Shown piece by piece: positions 8,223-16,464 of a stretch of 64,000 nt of DNA. The translations under genes and the position numbers were made by a program. The number at the start of each line of letters is the position of its first letter. Position 1 is the stretch's first letter. The notes beneath the pieces are model-generated. The model did not search any database, was not told the origin of the DNA, and worked only from the letters and a program-made list of their open reading frames with translations. Origin of the DNA: an uncultured Chlamydiaceae bacterium (lineage in GTDB: Bacteria > Chlamydiota > Chlamydiia > Chlamydiales > Chlamydiaceae); NCBI GenBank assembly GCA_937884635.1, contig CALGBW010000003.1, positions 31,419-95,418 of the forward strand, given 5' to 3'.

Positions 8223-8924
8223 TTAAGAATGAAGCGGGGACCAATTGATCTGGCACAATAGACAGTAAATTTTCACTAAGAGCTTCTCACTATCCTTACG
8301 TTGTGAAGGATCAAAGAAGCATTGGCAACAGGCAACGTGTTTCGGCAATATTTCAACTAGTGAACTGTGACAAACTTGCACACCAGAAGTCGTTATCAAG
8401 CCTCTAGCAAAAGACTCATATGAAATCGAAGAAGAAGAAGATCCTCGATGATCAACAACAGCACCTCTAAGACAACAAAACAGGCTTCCTAATCTTTCCT
8501 GAGCCCAATGACAACTCTGTGTCAATCGATGGCGTAATGTCTCTAATGATAAGTTAGAGTTCCCTGTTTGGCTCGTCTTAAAGTTTTCTAAAGCCATTCC
8601 TAAGACAACTGGCCCATATTCAAGATATAAACCCTCTAATATGTTTTCTATCTCAGGAAAACTTGGTCGATAACAGGATTGACAACAACGAAGGATTCCC
8701 CCTAACCATCCCGAGTATGACTGTGTGTACGGCTTGAACAAGTCCTGAATATATGGACGCTTACATGGACCATTCCATACCAATCGAATCAAATCCAATG
8801 CAGACCCAATGGTAGCAAAAGGTGTTTGATCTATAGCATTAGACGGTCTAAGATCAAGAACACTCTCAGACAAAACCGTACCACAGTCTTCTCCCGACCT
8901 TTTAAAGCAACAATTACAACTCAT
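8223..8924 (-). CDS. Cys-rich paralogous family, short form, member 5
   Basis: Unrecognised protein of about 233 residues. The ATG at 8924 (MSCNCCFKRSG) is preferred to the TTG at 8936 because GAGGG is five bases upstream. Features in order: CNCC N-terminus, a TPFATIGSALDLI segment, SGWLGGILRCCQSC, the core YGPVVLGMALENF, a helical region with paired Cys (CHWAQERLGSLFCCLRG), then HVACCQCFFD and LLVKIYCLLCQI. The last two segments are shared with the 9162-9845 gene. Cytosolic or type III-secreted location cannot be decided from the sequence. Confidence 0.72.
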   Translation of the reverse strand: MSCNCCFKRSGEDCGTVLSESVLDLRPSNAIDQTPFATIGSALDLIRLVWNGPCKRPYIQDLFKPYTQSYSGWLGGILRCCQSCYRPSFPEIENILEGLYLEYGPVVLGMALENFKTSQTGNSNLSLETLRHRLTQSCHWAQERLGSLFCCLRGAVVDHRGSSSSSISYESFARGLITTSGVQVCHSSLVEILPKHVACCQCFFDPSQRKDSEKLLVKIYCLLCQINWSPLHS

Positions 8925-9121
8925 AACAACCCTCAAAGATTACTAAAAAATTTTAGTGTCATGAGAATGTCTACTTTTTGTTGATTTATGTAAAACTTTT
9001 TAAAAAAATTTCTTTACAGAAAATCTATAGAAACAGCAAAAAGGATTCTATATAAGAGCTATACGCACTTACTCTAAAAACCGGAAAAACGTTTATTCTT
9101 GAGAAAAGAAGAAGAGACAGG

Positions 9122-9153
9122 GAAAAATATAGCCTCACATAATGATGTGAGGC
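9122..9153 (-). terminator. Intrinsic terminator of the 9162-9845 gene
   Basis: GCCTCACAT (9132-9140) pairs with ATGTGAGGC (9145-9153) around a four-base loop. On the minus strand TATATTTTT follows. It starts nine bases after the stop codon. Confidence 0.85.
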
Positions 9154-9161
9154 CCATCCAG

Positions 9162-9845
9162 TCATTCCTGACTAAAACCCAAAATTGGTAAGCGATACAA
9201 TATGCAACAAGCTTTAAATAATGCTTCAAGATTACGAGGATGTGTGGGCAAATTAAAGAAGCACTGGCAGCAAGGAACCTCTACCTGCAAGTGAGAGACT
9301 AGCGTTTCTAGACAACCAGAATCTGAGTGGATCCTAGCTAATGCCATACAAGTTCTCGCAACAGAAGTATGTGTATTACAACAGCAAACATCCTCAGATA
9401 GCCCACTTCTTGCTCTGGAACAGGATTCAAGAACGGCCATTATGTGGGCTAAGCGCGCACGCGCTAAAGAACAAGCTTTATATAGACAAGCATAGAGACG
9501 GTCTTCTTGCCGTTCATGCTGATACCTCATAGGCAAAGTTTGTTCTACAAGACTATGTAAGGCCATACCCAAGACCACAGGTCCAAATGTCTCGTGCAAG
9601 TCCAGCATAACACTATAAATTGCTGAAAACTCCAATTGCCTTCCACAACAACAGAGAATTCCTTGCAACCACTTGGGACATCGACTGTATAGTTGGCAAA
9701 AATGCTTTTCCGTGAACCGCCGTAATTGTTCCTGAAACCATACACCCTGAATCATAGACGAAGCCTCTACAACTGGCGTAAAAGGAGAACCTTGAACGGG
9801 TGTGAAAACAGATAACCCCTTATGACATCCAGAAACACAACTCAT
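9162..9845 (-). CDS. Cys-rich paralogous family, short form, member 6
   Basis: Unrecognised 227-residue protein. Segments in order: MSCVSGCHKG, SPFTPVVEASSMIQGVW, CPKWLQGILCCCG, the core FGPVVLGMALHSL, a Cys-bearing helical region, VPCCQCFFNLP and a terminal LFKACCILYRLP. The SPFTPV...SMIQGVW part pairs with TPLAPI...SMIDGVW of the next gene (10008-10760), so these two look like a tandem duplicate. GGAGG stands just before the ATG. Frames on the plus strand across it are shadows. Confidence 0.73.
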   Translation of the reverse strand: MSCVSGCHKGLSVFTPVQGSPFTPVVEASSMIQGVWFQEQLRRFTEKHFCQLYSRCPKWLQGILCCCGRQLEFSAIYSVMLDLHETFGPVVLGMALHSLVEQTLPMRYQHERQEDRLYACLYKACSLARARLAHIMAVLESCSRARSGLSEDVCCCNTHTSVARTCMALARIHSDSGCLETLVSHLQVEVPCCQCFFNLPTHPRNLEALFKACCILYRLPILGFSQE

Positions 9846-9959
9846 ACCACCTCCTAATACTTAATAGTTTTGTGATATGACACTTTCTGCGTAGCAAGCA
9901 TTTCTATAAAAGAATTTTTTTAAAATTTTATAACGAAATTAAGATCCTATTTTTTCATG

Positions 9960-9989
9960 GACAAGTAGGATCCTCCTATCCTACTTGTC
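9960..9989. repeat. 12-bp inverted repeat downstream of the 10008-10760 gene
   Basis: GACAAGTAGGAT (9960-9971) and ATCCTACTTGTC (9978-9989) form a perfect stem with a six-base loop. It lies 18 bases after the stop codon of the minus-strand gene. There is no T-run on the minus-strand side, so it is a hairpin of terminator position but not of terminator sequence. Confidence 0.55.
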
Positions 9990-10007
9990 ATGAATTCCAT
10001 ATGCACA

Positions 10008-10760
10008 TTAATGACAATAATATAAGGGTAATCGAAGACAATATAACTTACAGAGTAATACGAATAGCACTTGATGATGATCGAGAGAATTCATTGCCAT
10101 AAAAAATTCTGGATACTCTCTCAGCCGAGTATACACACATGCTTCTAAAGCATATCGAGAACAACACTTATTCTTAGCAGGATCAGCTATATTGTGGAGA
10201 ACTTCTGTAAGGTGAGAATCTAAACGACGACAGGTTTGAGTATCATCCTTAAGACAGCATTGTCTATTACACAAGTTCTTGCAACGCGTTTGCAGACATT
10301 GGGTAATACCCATTAACTGACTTCTACTTGCTACGCAAAGAGCACGTAAACGACAATATATTAAATCACCAGGGTCTTTTAGCTTCCATTGCAGTCCACT
10401 TGCTCCCCCACAATCCCCATTACTAGATAGAAAACCATGTAAAGCCATACCTAAGGCAACCGGACCAAACTCCCTTTGCAGGCTTTTTAATATCTTCTCC
10501 ATTTTCGTATAGGGTACTTTATTCCTTCTAATAAAACCCAGGCAGCTATGCAACCACTCTGGACACCGTGTACACATGTTGGAAAAATGATTTCTCACAA
10601 CGTCAGGAATCTGCAGAGGATCCCAAACGCCATCTATCATACTTACCGCAGACATAATCGGTGCTAAAGGTGTATTAGTTACTGGAGTAGAAAGGCATAG
10701 CAGACTTTCACTTTCCGAAAGTTGGTTTCTTCCTAAGCAAGAACAACTTACAACACTCAC
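10008..10760 (-). CDS. Cys-rich paralogous family, short form, member 7
   Basis: Unrecognised 250-residue protein. The start is GTG at 10760, six bases after GGAGG; the ATG just upstream is out of frame and followed at once by a stop. Segments: MSVVSCSCLG, TPLAPIMSAVSMIDGVW, CPEWLHSCLGF, the core FGPVALGMALHGF, then RALCVASRSQLMGI with several Cys (CLQTRCKNLCNRQCC) and a final LFVLLCKLYCLRL. It is the near neighbour and apparent sister of member 6. No signal peptide or membrane pair is seen. Confidence 0.73.
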   Translation of the reverse strand: MSVVSCSCLGRNQLSESESLLCLSTPVTNTPLAPIMSAVSMIDGVWDPLQIPDVVRNHFSNMCTRCPEWLHSCLGFIRRNKVPYTKMEKILKSLQREFGPVALGMALHGFLSSNGDCGGASGLQWKLKDPGDLIYCRLRALCVASRSQLMGITQCLQTRCKNLCNRQCCLKDDTQTCRRLDSHLTEVLHNIADPAKNKCCSRYALEACVYTRLREYPEFFMAMNSLDHHQVLFVLLCKLYCLRLPLYYCH

Positions 10761-10815
10761 GACATACCTCCAAAAATAAATCAGGTTTTACAGTCGAGAG
10801 ACTTTCCATACTTCA

Positions 10816-10850
10816 ATGTTTAATGTAAAAAATTTTTTTACATTAAACAT
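10816..10850. repeat. 17-bp perfect palindromic repeat upstream of member 7
   Basis: ATGTTTAATGTAAAAAA (10816-10832) and its exact reverse complement (10834-10850) flank a single T. It lies 56 bases upstream of the GTG start of the 10008-10760 gene, within its likely promoter region, and also near the start of the decayed plus-strand gene. It could be an operator-like site, a transcript 5' hairpin, or a bidirectional terminator; the sequence alone does not decide. Confidence 0.6.
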
Positions 10851-10969
10851 TATTCAAACTGCATAGAATACAAACGCCCTTAAGTCCTTTCTATAAATAG
10901 AATTTTCCATGTTTTTGATTATCAAAGGGAATCGATAAAGAATTAATATAAAAATATTTTTTATTTCAA

Positions 10970-11300
10970 ATGGATCTAGTTAAAAAATTCGAAGAAGACC
11001 GTTGGCATTCCCCTTAACACAGGATTATGGAAATGGTATTAATTGCAAGGGCGGTATCGATAATCTGGGCTTTCAACCCTATAAGGCAATTATCAAAACC
11101 AAATCCTCTCACAAACTCTAAAATACAGGCGGCTACACAAAAGGTGTTGAACAACCCTCTCCTCCGCCTGTACATTCTCCTACATTAAGAAACAAAATCG
11201 GAATCTAACCACCAATTCTTCTCATATTACAACAATGGTGGTAACGCTTTTTGGTATATTCCTACAATAAAACAAAATCCCTCTGTTTATTCCTCTAATA
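10970..11300 (+). pseudogene. Possible decayed plus-strand gene
   Basis: Coding-like but interrupted sequence. An ATG at 10970 opens a 15-codon frame (MDLVKKFEEDRWHSP). A second frame from about 10983 to 11211 contains one internal TAA near 11127 and reads ...DYGNGINCKGGIDNLGF... then NTGGYTKGVEQPSPPPVHSP. A third frame from about 11180 reads FFSYYNNGGNAFWYIPTIKQNP before running into the antisense of the next gene. The composition (Gly, Asn, Tyr, Pro) looks protein-like but I recognise no family. It could equally be chance. Confidence 0.25.
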
Positions 11301-11301
11301 G

Positions 11302-12006
11302 CTACTTACCAATAACAGAAGATAAAATACGGGAAACGACTAGATGGTTCGTTACATTCTTAGGATCAAGCAAACTAGAAGGATCCTCTACACTTCCCCA
11401 AATCTCGGATAAGGGTTCTTTCTGACATAGTTCTCCTACCATCTTCACCTTGTCGATAAGGCTACCGTAATTCAACCGCAGACTAAATAAACCCGAGCAC
11501 TGACAGACCGCATAAGTTATCGTTTCTTGAATCCCTAGAACATAACTTGGCCTAGAGGCTCTACGTGCTTTTTTCACTGCATCTTGTAAATGACGAAAAA
11601 TACGATTCAGATGTTTTTGCGATTCAAGACACAAAGAATCTAACTGCGTTTTTAATCCATCTATATCAGCCCGTTTACAAGCAGAACCCGCACACCATTG
11701 ATTTACTGCCATACCAAGGACTACATCCCCATAGAGTTCTTTTAACTCTTTTAACGCACTGAGTACATTCACCGAGGTCAAATTCTTACCTAAACAAGCA
11801 TAGCAGCGCTGCCACAAACAACACCCAGGACAACATTTAACCCTGTTTTTAATTTTACTAGCCGTGTCTTCGAGGGGTAACGCTCCTGAAATTTCACGGA
11901 TCTCATTTAAAGCAATGGCTAACGGAGCCATTAATGAAAAAGATTTAGCCTCTTCCGGGCTAATCGGACCTGGTGCTGCTGCACCTGAACAACAAGGGCT
12001 ACTCAT
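11302..12006 (-). CDS. Cys-rich paralogous family, short form, member 8
   Basis: Unrecognised protein of about 234 residues. I chose the ATG at 12006 (MSSPCCSGAAAPGP), which follows AAGGAG, rather than the 36-codon longer frame. Segments: CPGCCLWQRCYACLG, the core YGDVVLGMAVNQW (Pro of the usual GPVVLG replaced by Asp), CLESQKHLNRIFRHL, YAVCQCSGLFSL and a C-terminal NHLVVSRILSS that matches NHVLLISILQS of the next gene. Members 8 and 9 therefore look like another duplicate pair. Confidence 0.72.
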   Translation of the reverse strand: MSSPCCSGAAAPGPISPEEAKSFSLMAPLAIALNEIREISGALPLEDTASKIKNRVKCCPGCCLWQRCYACLGKNLTSVNVLSALKELKELYGDVVLGMAVNQWCAGSACKRADIDGLKTQLDSLCLESQKHLNRIFRHLQDAVKKARRASRPSYVLGIQETITYAVCQCSGLFSLRLNYGSLIDKVKMVGELCQKEPLSEIWGSVEDPSSLLDPKNVTNHLVVSRILSSVIGK

Positions 12007-12120
12007 AATTTTGATCTCCTTATTCTTTTTGCTATACTTCCCTCTATAAAGACGAGGAATGAACGAAAATGCTGTTACATCAAGTTGCTTAATGGGAAAC
12101 ACGCTCTCTAACAAGAACTA

Positions 12121-12795
12121 CTAGTTCGTGTTTAGGTGTTTAGACTGAAGTATACTAATTAATAGCACGTGGTTTACCTTGTTCTTGCTATTGAAAAAGC
12201 TTCGAGACTTACTCGCCTTCACTAGATCTCGAGTACATTGCTGAGCAATACCTAATACATTAGGATCCCTCTGATTTATGCATCCTGAATTTACTACAAC
12301 AGAACAGGCAAAACGTAAGCACTCTTCCTGTGAGGGTATCGTGACTGGCAACTGCGTTTCCTTACAACGCTCAAAGATAAGCTGAAGGTCCATAGAGGCC
12401 TCATGACAGAACACCTCCAGAGCGCGTTCCAACCCTTCGTACCCATCTTTTATTTCTTCTTTGGGATCAAAATGATTAAGGGCCATTCCTAAAACAACTG
12501 GACCATACTGATCATAAAGACGATCCAGAAGCATGCAGACCTCTTCTGTATTTACTCTTCTTTCCCAAAGACAAGCGTACACACAATCTACAACACGCTT
12601 CATCCATCCTGGCAATATACCCCACATATGCTCTTCAATTTCTCTTGCTAATGTAAGGCAACCTTGTTCTCTTCCCTTTTCTAGCAAAAACTGGATACTC
12701 TCCAACGCTACATTAATCGGCTCCATCAAAGGATCTGGGCCATAAGTAACTTCTTCTTCAACAACAGGCTCTCTGCATAAACAAGGCACACACAT
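12121..12795 (-). CDS. Cys-rich paralogous family, short form, member 9
   Basis: Unrecognised 224-residue protein. GGAGG precedes the ATG. Segments: MCVPCLCREP, a more acidic N-terminal region, LPGWMKRVVDCVYACLW, the core YGPVVLGMALNHF, HEASMDLQLIFERC, FACSVVVNSGC, and NHVLLISILQS close to the C-terminus. It has fewer Cys than members 1 or 5. The gap to member 8 is short (12006 to 12121), so the two could be co-transcribed, unlike most of the array. Confidence 0.72.
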   Translation of the reverse strand: MCVPCLCREPVVEEEVTYGPDPLMEPINVALESIQFLLEKGREQGCLTLAREIEEHMWGILPGWMKRVVDCVYACLWERRVNTEEVCMLLDRLYDQYGPVVLGMALNHFDPKEEIKDGYEGLERALEVFCHEASMDLQLIFERCKETQLPVTIPSQEECLRFACSVVVNSGCINQRDPNVLGIAQQCTRDLVKASKSRSFFNSKNKVNHVLLISILQSKHLNTN

Positions 12796-12912
12796 ACTCC
12801 CTCCAAACCATCAAGTCATGTGTTCAATGACAAAAAGACAGCGAAGAATAAAACCGATAATGTGCTTTATTTCAAAAAATAATTTTACTAACTAGAAAAG
12901 GAAAACAAGGAA

Positions 12913-12938
12913 AGCTCTAAATCTTTAGATTTAGAGCT
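12913..12938 (-). terminator. Terminator hairpin overlapping the stop of the 12937-13698 gene
   Basis: AGCTCTAAATCT (12913-12924) and AGATTTAGAGCT (12927-12938) form a 12-bp perfect stem with a two-base loop, overlapping the TAG stop codon. The same AGCTCTAAATCT string recurs at the terminator of the 14514-15263 paralogue, so the terminator was copied with the gene. Confidence 0.7.
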
Positions 12939-13698
12939 AACAGGAAAAATGCTGCTCATTGCAAACAGCACACAATACTTTGAAAAGAAGACGGTGGCAA
13001 TCGCGGCTACAGCCATCAAATATGTCCCAATACAAGGAGTGGGAAGATATCTCGGATTGACTATCCAAACCTATAGCGGGGCAAGATGTGCTAATCCGCT
13101 GCAATAAACACCGTCTTGCACTCTCACCCTCTACTCTATACACTCCAGCTCCCAAACAAACACTATAGATTAATTGGTGAGCAGGACTACAAACTCTGGA
13201 AGAACTTTGTCCCTCGTTACAAGCCCTAGAGGCCAATGAACGTGCTTCTGAAGCCAATGCCCTCATGGAACAAAAAATGCTGTGTAATTGCCCCTGAGCA
13301 TTTTGACATTCTCTAATCAAACTTACCCTAAGCCTAGATTGACTAGAAAAACACCTATTTTCATGCATTAAAGAAGAATAGGCCATTCCCAGTACTACTG
13401 GGCCATAACATTCCTTTAAATTTTGTAATAAAGAAAGCAGGCTCTCTATACGTGCTTCTCTTGTACGCCTGAAACACTGACACAAAACCGATAACCATCT
13501 AGGACAATGACAAACTAAATGATCTAAGTTACTTGCTAATTCATACTCAGGACATCCATATACCTGCCTAATACATCCAAGAGCAGAAAGAATGGGCTTC
13601 ATGAATACAGTCTGACTTGATCTAGACGATAAAACTGACTGAGTTAAAGTTGCTTGTGTAGCAGGGGTGGAAGTAGAAGTGCACGGATACATTCTCAT
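12937..13698 (-). CDS. Cys-rich paralogous family, short form, member 10
   Basis: Unrecognised 253-residue protein. Segments: a Ser/Thr-rich N-terminus, MKPILSALGCIRQVYG, CPRWLSVLCQCF, the core YGPVVLGMAYSSLM, a segment AQGQLHSIFCSMRALASEAR, YSVCLGAGVYRV, and LLFKVLCAVCNEQHF near the C-terminus. It is clearly the sister of member 11 (14514-15263), with which it shares every one of these segments. There is no obvious Shine-Dalgarno. Function unknown. Confidence 0.74.
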   Translation of the reverse strand: MRMYPCTSTSTPATQATLTQSVLSSRSSQTVFMKPILSALGCIRQVYGCPEYELASNLDHLVCHCPRWLSVLCQCFRRTREARIESLLSLLQNLKECYGPVVLGMAYSSLMHENRCFSSQSRLRVSLIRECQNAQGQLHSIFCSMRALASEARSLASRACNEGQSSSRVCSPAHQLIYSVCLGAGVYRVEGESARRCLLQRISTSCPAIGLDSQSEISSHSLYWDIFDGCSRDCHRLLFKVLCAVCNEQHFSC

Positions 13699-14057
13699 CT
13701 TAAAACGGTTAATTTTTACTAACCGTTAAATAATGAGAAACATGAATTAATAAGCCACTATTTAAATAGTAAATATATAATGTAATTATCTATTGATAAA
13801 ATTATTCTTTTTAAACAAAACCACATATAATTTTTTGATCTATCTATCATACACACCCTGAGGATCAACCCTACAAGGGTTTTTATTCTCTAATGGAAAA
13901 AAGAGATCTCCTTAGGGTAACAACTAAAAACATTTTTAGTTCTAAATAAACAAAAATTTTTCCATCTAAATCATTATTCCGACAATTTTTTCTTTTTAGT
14001 AGAACAAAAAAAAAAAAGACTAGAACACCAAATCATTTTATTAAAAAAGGTGTTTTT
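13699..14057. other. AT-rich divergent intergenic region
   Basis: About 360 bases between the start of member 10 (minus) and a small plus-strand ORF. It is very AT-rich and should carry both promoters. A short hairpin AACTAAAAA/TTTTTAGTT lies around 13921-13941. I see no gene here. Confidence 0.4.
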
Positions 14058-14303
14058 ATGAGTTCTCTATGCACAAGACCTGGTTGTTTTGGCTACTGTT
14101 ATACATATCAACCACTACAAAACCCTGTGGAAGTCCGTTGTCAAGAAACCAGTGACAAAGTAGTCTGCACTGTAATGCCACTTGTCTTCTGCATGTGCTG
14201 TGGCGCTGGATTTACATCCTCAGGTCAAGATTTAATCTTAAAACCTCGAGATGGTAACCCTAGCTGCTCAAACTCCTTAGTATACAAAAGCCTGCAAGAG
14301 TAA
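14058..14303 (+). CDS. Small Cys-rich protein on the opposite strand of the array
   Basis: Unrecognised 81-residue ORF (MSSLCTRPGCFGYC...), preceded by AAAAGGTG. It has eleven or so Cys, including CFGYC and FCMCCGAGF, and one short hydrophobic stretch around residues 45-58 (VVCTVMPLVFCMCC). It is the only plus-strand frame in the array that does not lie opposite a gene. Cys content like that of the surrounding family supports it being real, but it lacks the GPVVLG core, so it is not simply a fragment of that family. Confidence 0.5.
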   Translation: MSSLCTRPGCFGYCYTYQPLQNPVEVRCQETSDKVVCTVMPLVFCMCCGAGFTSSGQDLILKPRDGNPSCSNSLVYKSLQE

Positions 14304-14321
14304 CTGAGAATAAAGCCTTGG

Positions 14322-14356
14322 CAAAAAAGACTAACCCATAAGAGACAGGGTTAGTC
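14322..14356 (-). terminator. Hairpin with T-run on the minus strand
   Basis: GACTAACCC (14329-14337) pairs with GGGTTAGTC (14348-14356). On the minus strand the stem is followed by TCTTTTTT. It lies between the convergent 14058-14303 (plus) and 14514-15263 (minus) genes and could terminate both, or serve as a second terminator of the minus-strand gene. Confidence 0.65.
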
Positions 14357-14474
14357 ACCCTACGGAACTTTCATTCTTGTAAATGACTCTGTTCATAGTT
14401 GGCTATCGGATCTCTTCTTCAGAGTCTCGTTAGCAAATTACCCTTTATTCCCATTAAAACACTCTTCTCTTTGA

Positions 14475-14513
14475 TAAAAAAAAAGCTCTAAATCTATGAA
14501 AGACTCAGAGCTC
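14475..14513 (-). terminator. Intrinsic terminator of the 14514-15263 gene
   Basis: AGCTCT (14484-14489) pairs with AGAGCT (14507-14512); on the minus strand nine T follow. The hairpin begins directly at the stop codon. It carries a degenerate copy of the AGCTCTAAATCT arm seen at 12913-12938. Confidence 0.65.
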
Positions 14514-15263
14514 TTAGGAAAAGTATGCATCACCTTTAATGGCACACAACACAAGAAATAGCAGTCTATGACAAGACTCTTCGTCTGAATCAAATAAGTG
14601 TACATAACAAGAACAAGTCGGCCTTGTGGATGAACTAGCTACTACTAATTTCAGATCAGAGCATTGGGATCGAATTTGCTGCAACAAGCATTTTTTTGCT
14701 CTCGTCCCAGATACCCTACATACCCCAGATCCCAAACAAACACTGTAGAAAAATTGTTGTGACGGGTTACAGGCTGTAGAAAGATCCGTATCACATGACA
14801 AAGCACGCGCCTCTAGTGCTAAGGCTCTCATGTAACAAAAGATATCTGTTAGCTTTTTCTGAGCTTGCTCGCACTCAAAAACAAGAGCTTCTCTAAGACC
14901 AGATATGGACAAAAATCGCCGACCTCTATTGGTTAAAGAAGAGCACGCCATTCCCAAAATAACCGGCCCATAGTTCCGCTTTAACTCCTGCAAATAAGTA
15001 ATTAAATAGCAGGGAAGATCTTCCCTGCTAGCTTCGAAAGAAGCTAGAAAGCACCTACACACACCTGATAACCATCTAGGACAGCGATAGACTAATTGAC
15101 CTAAATGACATACCAGATCCTCATCCGGCTTAGGCCCCCATACCTGCTTAATACATCCCAATGCAGTCAAAACAGGCTGCATAAAAACACCCTGACATTG
15201 GATGGCATGGAGATATTCTTCTCGTTCTACATTCGAACAACACTGTCTAACCGGCGCACACAT
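14514..15263 (-). CDS. Cys-rich paralogous family, short form, member 11
   Basis: Unrecognised 249-residue protein, first of the minus-strand array in transcription order. AAGGA precedes the ATG. Segments: MCAPVRQCC, MQPVLTALGCIKQVWG, CPRWLSGVCRCF, the core YGPVILGMACSSLT, AQKKLTDIFCYMRALALEAR, YSVCLGSGVCRV, LLQQI and a C-terminal LLFLVLCAIKG. All match member 10 in order, and even the downstream hairpin is shared, so the pair is a recent whole-gene duplication. No signal peptide or membrane pair. Confidence 0.74.
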   Translation of the reverse strand: MCAPVRQCCSNVEREEYLHAIQCQGVFMQPVLTALGCIKQVWGPKPDEDLVCHLGQLVYRCPRWLSGVCRCFLASFEASREDLPCYLITYLQELKRNYGPVILGMACSSLTNRGRRFLSISGLREALVFECEQAQKKLTDIFCYMRALALEARALSCDTDLSTACNPSQQFFYSVCLGSGVCRVSGTRAKKCLLQQIRSQCSDLKLVVASSSTRPTCSCYVHLFDSDEESCHRLLFLVLCAIKGDAYFS

Positions 15264-15513
15264 ATTCCTTTATCCACTCTAGAACACTTAGTGCCAGAAG
15301 ATTGTGGATACCCTTCCCTTATAAATCACCAATAAATTAAAATTTTTGATTCCATTCATGCGTTACCCAAGGAATATTCCTGAGGATAAGCTAAACTGCC
15401 CTCTACCTATGTAAGAATAGGAAACCACTCCTAAAACTCTTGAAAACAGACAAAAGAAAACTTATATTTTCCTATTCTTAGACACTTTTGAACTAAGATC
15501 TGAGATCACTGAC

Positions 15514-16464
15514 ATGCTGAAAGTACTATTTTATGCAATGAACCTTGCCGGCCAAATCCTTTCTTCCCCAATCTATATCGTTCACGATGCATTAAATTTA
15601 GACCGCGAGTCGATCAGAGAACCCTCGAAAAAACCTTTTTCCTGTGAAGCCCAATATCTGTGGGTAGAAGACACTACCTTCGAAAATCTACCCGACCAAA
15701 CTCTGGGCTATCAACAAATTGACACCTCTCTAGTATGCGCTCTTCCCCTTACCCAGCAATCAGGTTTATTACTCTCGACTGGGTTCATTAGTGCGGATAT
15801 TCAATGGAAATCTAACGAGGTTTTAAATCAAGATGCCCCACATGCAGTGGGTGTATGGGCTTTTCAAGATAAATCCCGTTACAACTATGCTCTGCTTTCT
15901 TTAGGAGCCTATACGTTATCCCTCAAGAACTGGCAGTGGTCCCTGATCTTTTCCGGCCTACTGGATCCCGAAAAACTCCAGGCTAGCTATGGGTTGTATC
16001 AAGCTGTTCTCTCTGGAAAATTCCATGCCTCTGATGAGCTCTCTGTTGTATTCGGTATGATCAATGAAGCAGGATTACACCAAGAAAAGGCTTGGCCTCT
16101 TCTCGGGCTATCCTATCGCCCGACAAGAAAGCTAACTTTCAACTGTATTTATCCTGTGAACTTCTCAATAGAATATCAGAGTACACCTGTATGTGATTTT
16201 AGCCTTGAATACAAAATCACCCGATTCCGGAAGAGACTTCATGCTAACGCCTATTCTTTCTCAGAAGGAATTGTGGAGTACCATGGAAGGGAGCTCGTCG
16301 GCAATATTAAGATGATCCCCTATCCAAATAGCTCCATAAAGTTTTTCATTGGAAGATCTATAGGTAATGACATTTCCATTGCAGATAGCCGCAATAAGAA
16401 CCGGACCAGCCATCCGTTCCATTCCTCTTCCTGCATTGGTGGATCAGCTTTGCTTAGCTTTTAG
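15514..16464 (+). CDS. Hypothetical protein, probable beta-barrel (CT007 position)
   Basis: Unrecognised 316-residue protein. It is rich in short alternating hydrophobic/polar strands with many aromatic residues (for example TLSLKNWQWSLIFSGL, KLTFNCIYPVNFSIEY, SSIKFFIGRSIG), ends in Phe, and reads like an outer-membrane beta-barrel or a related surface protein. A clean signal peptide is not obvious; the N-terminus has a hydrophobic stretch VLFYAMNLAGQILSSPIYIV. It lies where CT007 would be relative to the gatB-CT005-CT006 group, so I infer it is the CT007 equivalent. Its 3' end overlaps a minus-strand gene remnant. Confidence 0.65.
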   Translation: MLKVLFYAMNLAGQILSSPIYIVHDALNLDRESIREPSKKPFSCEAQYLWVEDTTFENLPDQTLGYQQIDTSLVCALPLTQQSGLLLSTGFISADIQWKSNEVLNQDAPHAVGVWAFQDKSRYNYALLSLGAYTLSLKNWQWSLIFSGLLDPEKLQASYGLYQAVLSGKFHASDELSVVFGMINEAGLHQEKAWPLLGLSYRPTRKLTFNCIYPVNFSIEYQSTPVCDFSLEYKITRFRKRLHANAYSFSEGIVEYHGRELVGNIKMIPYPNSSIKFFIGRSIGNDISIADSRNKNRTSHPFHSSSCIGGSALLSF

